From assembly GCA_963920705.1 (NCBI GenBank), contig OY987232.1:9240200-9304199 (forward strand): a stretch of DNA of 64,000 bases. Direction: 5' to 3'. Positions 25,465 through 38,760 of this stretch are shown piece by piece. Position numbers and translations under genes: made by a program. Under the pieces are notes generated by a model that was given only the letters and a program-made list of their open reading frames with translations, ran no database searches and was not told the DNA's origin. The number at the start of each line of letters is the position of its first letter. The first letter of the stretch is position 1. Origin of the DNA: Odiellus spinosus (Eukaryota > Arthropoda > Arachnida > Opiliones > Phalangiidae).

Positions 25465-27037
25465 CAAGATTTGAAAAATATGATTTTAAAAAACATGATT
25501 TGAAAATCATGATTTGAAAATTATGATTTGAAAAATATGATTTAAAAAACATGATTTGAAAAACATGATTTGAAAAACATGATTTGAAAAACGATGTGAC
25601 AAACATGATTTGAAAAACATGATTTGAGAAACATGATTTGAAAAACATGATTTGAAAAAATGACTTGAAAAACAGGATTTGAAAAACATGATTTGAAAAA
25701 CATTTGAAAAACGTGATTTGAAAATCGTGATTTGAAAATCGTGATTTGAAAAGCGTGATTTGAAAATCGTGATTTGAAAATCGTGATTTGAAAATCGTGA
25801 TTTGAAAATCGTGATTTGAAAATCGTGATTTGAAAATCGTGATTTGAAAATCGTGATTTGAAAATCGTGATTTGAAAATCGTGATTTGAAAATCGTGATT
25901 TGAAAATCGTGATTTGAAAATCGTGATTTGAAAATCGTGATTTGAAAATCGTGATTTGAAAATCGTGATTTGAAAATCGTGATTTGAAAATCGTGATTTG
26001 AAAATCGTGATTTGAAAATCGTGATTTGAAAATCGTGATTTGAAAATCGTGATTTGAAAATCGTGATTTGAAAATCGTGATTTGAAAATCGTGATTTGAA
26101 AATCGTGATTTGAAAATCGTGATTTGAAAATCGTGATTTGAAAATCGTGATTTGAAAATCGTGATTTGAAAATCGTGATTTGAAAATCGTGATTTGAAAA
26201 TCGTGATTTGAAAATCGTGATTTGAAAATCGTGATTTGAAAATCGTGATTTGAAAATCGTGATTTGAAAATCGTGGATTGAAAATCGTGATTTGAAAACC
26301 GTGATTTGAAAAACGTGATTTGAATAACGTGATTTGAAAAACGTGATTTGAAAATCGTGATTTGAAAATCGTGATTTGAAAATCCTAATTTGAAAAACAT
26401 GATTTGAGAAACATGATTTGAAAAATATGATTTGAAAATCATGATTTAAAAATCATAATTTGAAAATCATGATTTGAAAATCATGATTTGAAAATCATGA
26501 TTTGAAAATCATGATTTGAAAATCATGATTTGAAAATCAAGATTTGAAAAATATGATTTTAAAAAACATGATTTGAAAATCATGATTTGAAAATTATGAT
26601 TTGAAAAATATGATTTAAAAAACATTATTTGAAAAACATGATTTGAAAAACATGATTTAAAAAACGATGTGACAAACATGATTTGAAAAACATGATTTGA
26701 GAAACATGATTTGAAAAACATGATTTGAAAAAATGACTTGAAAAACAGGATTTGAAAAACATGATTTGAAAATCATGATTTGAAAATCAAGATTTGAAAA
26801 ATATGATTTTAAAAAACATGATTTGAAAATCATGATTTGAAAAATCATGATTTGAAAATTATGATTTGAAAAATGATTTAAAAAACATGATTTGAAAAAC
26901 ATGATTTGAAAAACATGATTTGAAAAACGATGTGACAAACATGATTTGAAAAACATGATTTGAGAAACATGATTTGAAAAACATGATTTGAAAAAATGAC
27001 TTGAAAAACAGGATTTGAAAAACATGATTTGAAAAAT
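25465..27037. repeat. Marker modules (three) with ACGATGTGAC units
   Basis: Each module begins with a CAAGATTTG-AATATGATTTTAAAA junction, passes through AATTATGATTTG and TATGATTTAAAAAACATG, and then has the irregular ACGATGTGACAAACATG unit (25591, 26664, 26927), TTTGAGAAAC, AATGACTTG and ACAGGATTTG. The first is followed by a long CGTGATTTGAAAAT tract (about 25730-26380). The second and third follow each other closely and lack that tract. Confidence 0.88.
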
Positions 27038-27277
27038 AACGTTTTTCAAATCACGATTTTCATACCACGTTTCAAATCACGATTTTCAAATCATGTTTTT
27101 TAAAATCATATTTTTCAAATCATAATTTTCAAATCATGATTTTCAAATCATGATTTTCAAATCATGATTTTCAAATCATGTTTTTTAAAATCATATTTTT
27201 CAAATCTTGATTTTCAAATCATGATTTTCAAATCATGATTTTCAAATCATGATTTTCAAATCATGATTTTCAAATCA
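27038..27277 (-). repeat. ~240-bp inverted segment of the array
   Basis: Units here read TTTTCAAATCATGA on the + strand, the reverse complement of the surrounding array. Two inverted copies of the junction motif (CATGTTTTTTAAAATC then ATATTTTTCAAATC) lie inside, one of them at 27177-27213. The left border has irregular units (AATAACGTTTTTC, then CATACCACG). The right border is a perfect 26-bp palindrome centred between 27277 and 27278. The next direct junction motif starts at 27290, so a fold-back pairing is possible with a four-unit offset. Confidence 0.93.
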
Positions 27278-28821
27278 TGATTTGAAAATCAAGATTTGAA
27301 AAATATGATTTTAAAAAACATGATTTGAAAATCATGATTTGAAAATCATGATTTGAAAATTATGATTTGAAAAATATGATTTTAAAAAACATGATTTGAA
27401 AATCGTGATTTGAAAATCGTGATTTGAAAATCGTGATTTGAAAATCGTGATTTGAAAATCGTGATTTGAAAATCATGATTTGAAAATCAAGATTTGAAAA
27501 ATATGATTTAAAAAACATGATTTGAAAATCAAGATTTGAAAAATATGATTTAAAAAACATGATTTGAAAATCGTGATTTGAAAATCGTGATTTGAAAATC
27601 GTGATTTGAAAAACGTGGTTTGAAAAACGTGGTTTGAAAATCGTGATTTGAAAAACGTGATTTGAAAATCGTGATTTGAAAATCGTGATTTGAAAATCGT
27701 GATTTGAAAAACGTAATTTGAAAATCGTGATTTGAAAATCGTGATTTGAAAATCGTGGTTTGAAAATCGTGATTTGAAAACCGTGATTTGAAAAACGTGA
27801 TTTGAAAAACGTTATTTGAAAAACAATTTGAAAATCGTGATTTGAAAATCCTAATTTGAAAAACATGATTTGAGAAACATGATTTGAAAAATATGATTTG
27901 AAAATCATGATTTGAAAATCATGATTTGAAAATCATGATTTGAAAATCATGATTTGAAAATCATGATTTGAAAATCATGATTTGAAAATCATGATTTGAA
28001 AATCAAGATTTGAAAAATATGATTTTAAAAAACATGATTTGAAAATCATGATTTGAAAATCATGATTTGAAAATTATGATTTGAAAAATGATTTAAAAAA
28101 CATGATTTGAAAAACATGATTTGAAAAACATGATTTGAAAAACGATGTGACAAACATGATTTGAAAAACATGATTTGAGAAACATGATTTGAAAAACATG
28201 ATTTGAAAAAATGACTTGAAAAACAGGATTTGAAAAACATGATTTGAAAAACATTTGAAAAACATGATTTGAAAATCGTGATTTGAAAATCGTGATTTGA
28301 AAAGCGTGATTTGAAAATCGTGATTTGAAAATCGTGATTTGAAAATCGTGATTTGAAAAGCGTGATTTGAAAATCGTGATTTGAAAATCGTGATTTGAAA
28401 ATCGTGATTTGAAAATCGTGATCTGAAAATCGTGATTTGAAAATCGTGATTTGAAAATCGTGATTTGAAAATCGTGATTTGAAAATCGTGATTTGAAAAT
28501 CGTGATTTGAAATCGTGATTTGAAAATCGTGATTTGAAAATCGTGATTTGAAAATCGTGATTTGAAAATCGTGATTTGAAAATCGTGATTTGAAAATCGT
28601 GATTTGAAATTCGTGATTTGAAAATCGTGGATTGAAAATCGTGATTTGAAAACCGTGATTTGAAAAACGTGATTTGAAAAACGTGATTTGAAAAACGTGA
28701 TTTGAAAATCGTGATTTGAAAATCGTGATTTGAAAATCGTGATTTGAAAATCGTGATTTGAAAATCGTGATTTGAAAATTTTAATTTGAAAAACATGATT
28801 TGAGAAACATGATTTGAAAAA
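27278..28821. repeat. Direct-orientation modules after the inversion
   Basis: CAAGATTTG-AATATGATTTTAAAA junctions, a variant-rich CGTGATTTG tract (27390-27850, with CGTGGTTTG and AACCGTG units), CATGATTTG tracts, and an ACGATGTGAC marker at 28142 followed by a CGTGATTTG tract to about 28780. A 13-bp unit (GAAATCGTG) lies near 28508. Confidence 0.87.
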
Positions 28822-29199
28822 CATGATTTGAAAATCATGATTTGAAAATCATGATTTGAAAATCATGATTTGAAAATCATGATTTGAAAATCATGATTTG
28901 AAAATCATGATTTGAAAATCATGATTTGAAAATCATGATTTGAAAATCATGATTTGAAAATCATGATTTGAAAATCATGATTTGAAAATCATGATTTGAA
29001 AATCATGATTTGAAAATCATGATTTGAAAATCATGATTTGAAAATCATGATTTGAAAATCATGATTTGAAAATCATGATTTGAAAATCATGATTTGAAAA
29101 TCATGATTTGAAAATCATGATTTGAAAATCATGATTTGAAAATCATGATTTGAAAATCATGATTTGAAAATCATGATTTGAAAATCATGATTTGAAAAT
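28822..29199. repeat. CATGATTTGAAAAT tract (27 units)
   Basis: Twenty-seven uniform near-palindromic units, bounded on the right by a CAAGATTTG junction. Confidence 0.95.
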
Positions 29200-30132
29200 C
29201 AAGATTTGAAAAATATGATTTTAAAAAACATGATTTGAAAATCATGATTTGAAAATCATGATTTGAAAATTATGATTTGAAAAATATGATTTAAAAAACA
29301 TGATTTGAAAAACATGATTTGAAAAATATGATTTGAAAAACATGATTTGAAAAACGATGTGACAAACATGATTTGAAAAACATGATTTGAGAAACATGAT
29401 TTGAAAAACATGATTTGAAAAAATGACTTGAAAAACAGGATTTGAAAAACATGATTTGAAAAACATTTGAAAAACGTGATTTGAAAATCGTGATTTGAAA
29501 ATCGTGATTTGAAAAGCGTGATTTGAAAATCGTGATTTGAAAATCGTGATTTGAAAATCGTGATTTGAAAATCGTGATTTGAAAATCGTGATTTGAAAAT
29601 CGTGATTTGAAAATCGTGATTTGAAAATCGTGATTTGAAAATCGTGATTTGAAAATCGTGATTTGAAAATCGTGATTTGAAAATCGTGATTTGAAAATCG
29701 TGATTTGAAAATCGTGATTTGAAAATCGTGATTTGAAAATCGTGATTTGAAAATCGTGATTTGAAAATCGTGATTTGAAAATCGTGATTTGAAAATCGTG
29801 ATTTGAAAATCGTGATTTGAAAATCGTGATTTGAAAATCGTGATTTGAAAATCGTGATTTGAAAATCGTGATTTGAAAATCGTGATTTGAAAATCGTGAT
29901 TTGAAAATCGTGATTTGAAAATCGTGATTTGAAAATCGTGATTTGAAAATCGTGATTTGAAAATCGTGATTTGAAAATCGTGATTTGAAAATCGTGATTT
30001 GAAAATCGTGATTTGAAAATCGTGATTTGAAAATCGTGATTTGAAAATCGTGATTTGAAAATCGTGATTTGAAAATCGTGATTTGAAAATCTTGATTTGA
30101 AAATCGTGATTTGAAAATCATGATTTGAAAAT
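29200..30132. repeat. Marker module plus CGTGATTTG tract (46 units)
   Basis: Junction and marker module with ACGATGTGAC at 29354, then CGTGATTTGAAAAT from 29475 to 30118 (46 units). One unit reads AAAGCGTG and one CTTGATTTG. One CATGATTTG unit leads into the next junction. Confidence 0.9.
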
Positions 30133-33100
30133 CAAGATTTGAAAAATATGATTTAAAAAACGTGATTTTAAAATCGTGATTTGAAAATCGTGATTTGAAA
30201 AACGTGGTTTGAAAAACGTGGTTTGAAAATCGTGATTTGAAAACGTGATTTGAAAATCGTGATTTGAAAATCGTGATTTGAAAAACGTGATTTGAAAATC
30301 GTGATTTGAAAATCGTGATTTGAAAATCGTGATTTGAAAATCGTGATTTGAAAATCGTGGTTTGAAAATCGTGATTTGAAAACCGTGATTTGAAAAACGT
30401 GATTTGAAAAACGTTATTTGAAAAACGTGATTTGAAAATCGTGATTTGAAAATCGTGATTTGAAAATCGTGATTTGAAAATCCTAATTTGAAAAACATGA
30501 TTTGAGAAACATGATTTGAAAAATATGATTTGAAAATCATGATTTGAAAATCATGATTTGAAAATCATGATTTGAAAATCATGATTTGAAAATCATGATT
30601 TGAAAATCATGATTTGAAAATCATGATTTGAAAATCATGATTTGAAAATCATGATTTGAAAATCATGATTTGAAAATCAAGATTTGAAAAATATGATTTT
30701 AAAAAACATGATTTGAAAATCATGATTTGAAAAACGATGTGACAAACATGATTTGAAAAACATGATTTGAGAAACATGATTTGAAAAACATGATTTGAAA
30801 AAATGACTTGAAAAACAGCATTTGAAAAACATGATTTGAAAAACATTTGAAAAACATGATTTGAAAATCGTGATTTGAAAATCGAGATTTGAAAAGCGTG
30901 ATTTGAAAATCGTGATTTGAAAATCGTGATTTGAAAATCGTGATTTGAAAATCGTGATTTGAAAATCGTGATTTGAAAATCGTGATTTGAAAATCGTGAT
31001 TTGAAAATCGTGATTTGAAAATCGTGATTTGAAAATCGTGATTTGAAAATCGTGATTTGAAAATCGTGATTTGAAAATCGTGATTTGAAAACCGTGATTT
31101 GAAAAACGTGATTTGAAAAACGTTATTTGAAAAACGTGATTTGAAAATCGTGATTTGAAAATCGTGATTTGAAAATCGTGATTTGAAAATCCTAATTTGA
31201 AAAACATGATTTGAGAAACATGATTTGAAAAATATGATTTGAAAATCATAATTTGAAAATCATGATTTGAAAATCATGATTTGAAAATCATGATTTGAAA
31301 ATCATGATTTGAAAATCATGATTTGAAAATCATGATTTGAAAATCATGATTTGAAAATCATGATTTGAAAATCATGATTTGAAAATCATGATTTGAAAAT
31401 CAAGATTTGAAAAATATGATTTTAAAAAACATGATTTGAAAATCATGATTTGAAAATCATGATTTGAAAATTATGATTTGAAAAATATGATTTAAAAAAC
31501 ATGATTTGAAAAACATGATTTGAAAAATATGATTTGAAAAACATGATTTGAAAAACGATGTGACAAACATGATTTGAAAAACATGATTTGAGAAACATGA
31601 TTTGAAAAACATGATTTGAAAAAATGACTTGAAAAACAGGATTTGAAAAACATGATTTGAAAAACATTTGAAAAACATGATTTGAAAATCGTGATTTGAA
31701 AATCGTGATTTGAAAAGCGTGATTTGAAAATCGTGATTTGAAAATCGTGATTTGAAAATCGTGATTTGAAAATCGTGATTTGAAAATCGTGATTTGAAAA
31801 TCGTGATTTGAAAACCGTGATTTGAAAAACGTGATTTGAAAAACGTTATTTGAAAAACGTGATTTGAAAATCGTGATTTGAAAATCGTGATTTGAAAATC
31901 GTGATTTGAAAATCGTGATTTAAAAATCCTAATTTGAAAAACATGATTTGAGAAACATGATTTGAAAAATATGATTTGAAAATCATGATTTGAAAATCAT
32001 GATTTGAAAATCATGATTTGAAAATCATGATTTGAAAATCATGATTTGAAAATCATGATTTGAAAATCATGATTTGAAAATCATGATTTGAAAATCATGA
32101 TTTGAAAATCAAGATTTGAAAAATATGATTTTAAAAAACATGATTTGAAAATCATGATTTGAAAATCATGATTTGAAAATTATGATTTGAAAAATATGAT
32201 TTAAAAAACATGATTTGAAAAACATGATTTGAAAAACATGATTTGAAAAACGATGTGACAAACATGATTTGAAAAACATGATTTGAGAAACATGATTTGA
32301 AAAACATGATTTGAAAAAATGACTTGAAAAACAGCATTTGAAAAACATGATTTGAAAAACATTTGAAAAACATGATTTGAAAATCGTGATTTGAAAATCG
32401 TGATTTGAAAATCGTGATTTGAAAAGCGTGATTTGAAAATCGTGATTTGAAAATCGTGATTTGAAAATCGTGATTTGAAAATCGTGATTTGAAAATCGTG
32501 ATTTGAAAATCGTGATTTGAAAATCGTGATTTGAAAATCGTGATTTGAAAATCGTGATTTGAAAATCGTGATTTGAAAATCGTGATTTGAAAATCGTGAT
32601 TTGAAAATCGTGATTTGAAAATCGTGATTTGAAAATCGTGATTTGAAAATCGTGATTTGAAAATCGTGATTTGAAAATCGTGATTTGAAAATCGTGATTT
32701 GAAAATCGTGATTTGAAAATCGTGATTTGAAAATCGTGATTTGAAAATCGTGATTTGAAAATCGTGATTTGAAAATCGTGATTTGAAAATCGTGATTTGA
32801 AAATCGTGATTTGAAAATCGTGATTTGAAAATCGTGATTTGAAAATCGTGATTTGAAAACCGTGATTTGAAAAACGTGATTTGAAAATCGTTATTTGAAA
32901 AACGTGATTTGAAAATCGTGATTTGAAAATCGTGATTTGAAAATCGTGATTTGAAAATCCTAATTTGAAAAACATGATTTGAGAAACATGATTTGAAAAA
33001 TATGATTTGAAAATCATAATTTGAAAATCATGATTTGAAAATCATGATTTGAAAATCATGATTTGAAAATCATGATTTGAAAATCATGATTTGAAAATCA

Positions 33101-34224
33101 TGATTTGAAAATCATGATTTGAAAATCATGATTTGAAAATCATGATTTGAAAATCAAGATTTGAAAAATATGATTTTAAAAAACATGATTTGAAAATCAT
33201 GATTTGAAAATCATGATTTGAAAATTATGATTTGAAAAATATGATTTTAAAAAACATGATTTGAAAATCATGATTTGAAAATCATGATTTGAAAATCATG
33301 ATTTGAAAAATATGATTTAAAAAACATGATTTGAAAATCATGATTTGAAAATCAAGATTTGAAAAATATGATTTTAAAAAACATGATTTGAAAATCATGA
33401 TTAGAAAATCATGATTTGAAAATTATGATTTGAAAAATATGATTTAAAAAACATGATTTGAAAAACATGATTTGAAAAATATGATTTGAAAAACATGATT
33501 TGAAAAACGATGTGACAAACATGATTTGAAAAACATGATTTGAGAAACATGATTTGAAAAACATGATTTGAAAAAATGACTTGAAAAACAGGATTTGAAA
33601 AACATGATTTGAAAAACATTTGAAAAACATGATTTGAAAATCGTGATTTGAAAATCGTGATTTGAAAAGCGTGATTTGAAAATCATGATTTGAAAATCAT
33701 GATTTGAAAATCAAGATTTGAAAAATATGATTTTAAAAAACATGATTTGAAAATCATGATTTGAAAATCATGATTTGAAAATTATGATTTGAAAAATATG
33801 ATTTAAAAAACATGATTTGAAAAACATGATTTGAAAAACATGATTTAAAAAACATGATTTGAAAAACATGATTTGAAAAACATGATTTGAAAAACGATGT
33901 GACAAACATGATTTGAAAAACATGATTTGAGAAACATGATTTGAAAAACATGATTTGAAAAAATGACTTGAAAAACAGCATTTGAAAAACATGATTTGAA
34001 AAACATGATTTGAAAAACATTTGAAAAACATGATTTGAAAATCGTGATTTGAAAAGCCTGATTTGAAAATCGTGATTTGAAAATCGTGATTTGAAAATCG
34101 TGATTTGAAAATCGTGATTTGAAAATCGTGATTTGAAAATCGTGATTTGAAAATCGTGATTTGAAAATCGTGATTTGAAAATCGTGATTTGAAAATCGTG
34201 ATTTGAAAATCGTGATTTGAAAAT
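30133..34224. repeat. ~4.0-kb higher-order repeat, copy 1
   Basis: It starts with a CAAGATTTG-AATATGATTTAAAAAACG segment, then CGTGATTTTAAAATCG and a 13-bp GAAAACGTGATTT unit, and contains ACGATGTGAC markers at 30734, 31555, 32250, 33507 and 33894. Marker intervals are 821, 695, 1257 and 387 bp. Between markers are CGTGATTTG tracts that end in AACCGTG, AACGTTATTTG, CCTAATTTG and TTTGAGAAAC, followed by CATGATTTG tracts. Confidence 0.88.
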
Positions 34225-37200
34225 CAAGATTTGAAAAATATGATTTAAAAAACGTGATTTTAAAATCGTGATTTGAAAATCGTGATTTGAAAAACGTGGT
34301 TTGAAAAACGTGGTTTGAAAATCGTGATTTGAAAACGTGATTTGAAAATCGTGATTTGAAAATCGTGATTTGAAAAACGTGATTTGAAAATCGTGATTTG
34401 AAAATCGTGATTTGAAAATCGTGATTTGAAAATCGTGATTTGAAAATCGTGGTTTGAAAATCGTGATTTGAAAACCGTGATTTGAAAAACGTGATTTGAA
34501 AAACGTTATTTGAAAAACGTGATTTGAAAATCGTGATTTGAAAATCGTGATTTGAAAATCGTGATTTGAAAATCCTAATTTGAAAAACATGATTTGAGAA
34601 ACATGATTTGAAAAATATGATTTGAAAATCATGATTTGAAAATCATGATTTGAAAATCATGATTTGAAAATCAAGATTTGAAAAATATGATTTTAAAAAA
34701 CATGATTTGAAAATCATGATTTGAAAAACGATGTGACAAACATGATTTGAAAAACATGATTTGAGAAACATGATTTGAAAAACATGATTTGAAAAAATGA
34801 CTTGAAAAACAGCATTTGAAAAACATGATTTGAAAAACATTTGAAAAACATGATTTGAAAATCGTGATTTGAAAATCGAGATTTGAAAAGCGTGATTTGA
34901 AAATCGTGATTTGAAAATCGTGATTTGAAAATCGTGATTTGAAAATCGTGATTTGAAAATCGTGATTTGAAAATCGTGATTTGAAAATCGTGATTTGAAA
35001 ATCGTGATTTGAAAATCGTGATTTGAAAATCGTGATTTGAAAATCGTGATTTGAAAATCGTGATTTGAAAATCGTGATTTGAAAATCGTGATTTGAAAAC
35101 CGTGATTTGAAAAACGTGATTTGAAAAACGTTATTTGAAAAACGTGATTTGAAAATCGTGATTTGAAAATCGTGATTTGAAAATCGTGATTTGAAAATCC
35201 TAATTTGAAAAACATGATTTGAGAAACATGATTTGAAAAATTTGATTTGAAAATCATAATTTGAAAATCATGATTTGAAAATCATGATTTGAAAATCATG
35301 ATTTGAAAATCATGATTTGAAAATCATGATTTGAAAATCATGATTTGAAAATCATGATTTGAAAATCATGATTTGAAAATCATGATTTGAAAATCATGAT
35401 TTGAAAATCATGATTTGAAAATCAAGATTTGAAAAATATGATTTTAAAAAACATGATTTGAAAATCATGATTTGAAAATCATGATTTGAAAATTATGATT
35501 TGAAAAATATGATTTAAAAAACATGATTTGAAAAACATGATTTGAAAAATATGATTTGAAAAACATGATTTGAAAAACGATGTGACAAACATGATTTGAA
35601 AAACATGATTTGAGAAACATGATTTGAAAAACATGATTTGAAAAAATGACTTGAAAAACAGGATTTGAAAAACATGATTTGAAAAACATTTGAAAAACAT
35701 GATTTGAAAATCGTGATTTGAAAATCGTGATTTGAAAAGCGTGATTTGAAAATCGTGATTTGAAAATCGTGATTTGAAAATCGTGATTTGAAAATCGTGA
35801 TTTGAAAATCGTGATTTGAAAATCGTGATTTGAAAACCGTGATTTGAAAAACGTGATTTGAAAAACGTTATTTGAAAAACGTGATTTGAAAATCGTGATT
35901 TGAAAATCGTGATTTGAAAATCGTGATTTGAAAATCGTGATTTGAAAATCGTGATTTGAAAATCCTAATTTGAAAAACATGATTTGAGAAACATGATTTG
36001 AAAAATATGATTTGAAAATCATGATTTGAAAATCATGATTTGAAAATCATGATTTGAAAATCATGATTTGAAAATCATGATTTGAAAATCATGATTTGAA
36101 AATCATGATTTGAAAATCATGATTTGAAAATCATGATTTGAAAATCAAGATTTGAAAAATATGATTTTAAAAAACATGATTTGAAAATCATGATTTGAAA
36201 ATCATGATTTGAAAATTATGATTTGAAAAATATGATTTAAAAAACATGATTTGAAAAACATGATTTGAAAAACATGATTTGAAAAACGATGTGACAAACA
36301 TGATTTGAAAAACATGATTTGAGAAACATGATTTGAAAAACATGATTTGAAAAAATGACTTGAAAAACAGCATTTGAAAAACATGATTTGAAAAACATTT
36401 GAAAAACATGATTTGAAAATCGTGATTTGAAAATCGTGATTTGAAAAGCGTGATTTGAAAATCGTGATTTGAAAATCGTGATTTGAAAATCGTGATTTGA
36501 AAATCGTGATTTGAAAATCGTGATTTGAAAATCGTGATTTGAAAATCGTGATTTGAAAATCGTGATTTGAAAATCGTGATTTGAAAATCGTGATTTGAAA
36601 ATCGTGATTTGAAAATCGTGATTTGAAAATCGTGATTTGAAAATCGTGATTTGAAAATCGTGATTTGAAAATCGTGATTTGAAAATCGTGATTTGAAAAT
36701 CGTGATTTGAAAATCGTGATTTGAAAATCGTGATTTGAAAATCGTGATTTGAAAATCGTGATTTGAAAATCGTGATTTGAAAATCGTGATTTGAAAATCG
36801 TGATTTGAAAATCGTGATTTGAAAATCGTGATTTGAAAATCGTGATTTGAAAATCGTGATTTGAAAATCGTGATTTGAAAATCGTGATTTGAAAACCGTG
36901 ATTTGAAAAACGTGATTTGAAAATCGTTATTTGAAAAACGTGATTTGAAAATCGTGATTTGAAAATCGTGATTTGAAAATCGTGATTTGAAAATCATAAT
37001 TTGAAAAACATGATTTGAGAAACATGATTTGAAAAATATGATTTGAAAATCATAATTTGAAAATCATGATTTGAAAATCATGATTTGAAAATCATGATTT
37101 GAAAATCATGATTTGAAAATCATGATTTGAAAATCATGATTTGAAAATCAAGATTTGAAAAATATGATTTTAAAAAACATGATTTGAAAATCATGATTTG

Positions 37201-38760
37201 AAAATCATGATTTGAAAATTATGATTTGAAAAATATGATTTTAAAAAACATGATTTGAAAATCATGATTTGAAAATCATGATTTGAATATCATGATTTGA
37301 AAATCATGATTTGAAAAATATGATTTAAAAAACATGATTTGAAAATCATGATTTGAAAATCAAGATTTGAAAAATATGATTTTAAAAAACATGATTTGAA
37401 AATCATGATTAGAAAATCATGATTTGAAAATTATGATTTGAAAAATATGATTTAAAAAACATGATTTGAAAAACATGATTTGAAAAATATGATTTGAAAA
37501 ACATGATTTGAAAAATATGATTTGAAAAACATGATTTGAAAAACGATGTGACAAACATGATTTGAAAAACATGATTTGAGAAACATGATTTGAAAAACAT
37601 GATTTGAAAAACATTTGAAAAACATGATTTGAAAATCGTGATTTGAAAATCGTGATTTGAAAAGCGTGATTTGAAAATCATGATTTGAAAATCATGATTT
37701 GAAAATCAAGATTTGAAAAATATGATTTTAAAAAACATGATTTGAAAATCATGATTTGAAAATCATGATTTGAAAATTATGATTTGAAAAATATGATTTA
37801 AAAAACATGATTTGAAAAACATGATTTGAAAAACATGATTTGAAAAACGATGTGACAAACATGATTTGAAAAACATGATTTGAGAAACATGATTTGAAAA
37901 ACATGATTTGAAAAAATGACTTGAAAAACAGCATTTGAAAAACATGATTTGAAAAACATGATTTGAAAAACATTTGAAAAACATGATTTGAAAATCGTGA
38001 TTTGAAAAGCGTGATTTGAAAATCGTGATTTGAAAATCGTGATTTGAAAATCGTGATTTGAAAATCGTGATTTGAAAATCGTGATTTGAAAATCGTGATT
38101 TGAAAATCGTGATTTGAAAATCGTGATTTGAAAATCGTGATTTGAAAATCGTGATTTGAAAATCGTGATTTGAAAATCGTGATTTGAAAATCGTGATTTG
38201 AAAATCGTGATTTGAAAATCGTGATTTGAAAATCGTGATTTGAAAATCGTGATTTGAAAATCGTGATTTGAAAATCGTGATTTGAAAATCGTGATTTGAA
38301 AATCGTGATTTGAAAATCGTGATTTGAAAATCATGATTTGAAAATCGTGATTTGAAAATCGTGATTTGAAAATCGTGATTTGAAAATCGTGATTTGAAAA
38401 TCGTGATTTGAAAATCGTGATTTGAAAATCGTGATTTGAAAATCGTGATTTGAAAATCGTGATTTGAAAATCGTGATTTGAAAATCGTGATTTGAAAATC
38501 GTGATTTGAAAATCGTGATTTGAAAATCGTGATTTGAAAATCGTGATTTGAAAATCGTGATTTGAAAATCGTGATTTGAAAATCGTGATTTGAAAATCGT
38601 GATTTGAAAATCGTGATTTGAAAATCGTGATTTGAAAATCGTGATTTGAAAATCGTGATTTGAAAATCGTGATTTGAAAATCGTGATTTGAAAATCGTGA
38701 TTTGAAAATCGTGATTTGAAAATCGTGATTTGAAAATCGTGATTTGAAAATCGTGATTTG
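34225..38760. repeat. ~4.0-kb higher-order repeat, copy 2, with extended right tract
   Basis: The same order of segments as copy 1, including the CGTGATTTTAAAATCG and 13-bp GAAAACGTGATTT landmarks. Markers at 34728, 35577, 36286, 37543 and 37847 have intervals of 849, 709, 1257 and 304 bp. Homology to copy 1 holds to about 38.0 kb. Beyond that a long CGTGATTTGAAAAT tract (about 37990-38760) runs on, with a single CATGATTTG unit near 38332. Confidence 0.87.
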
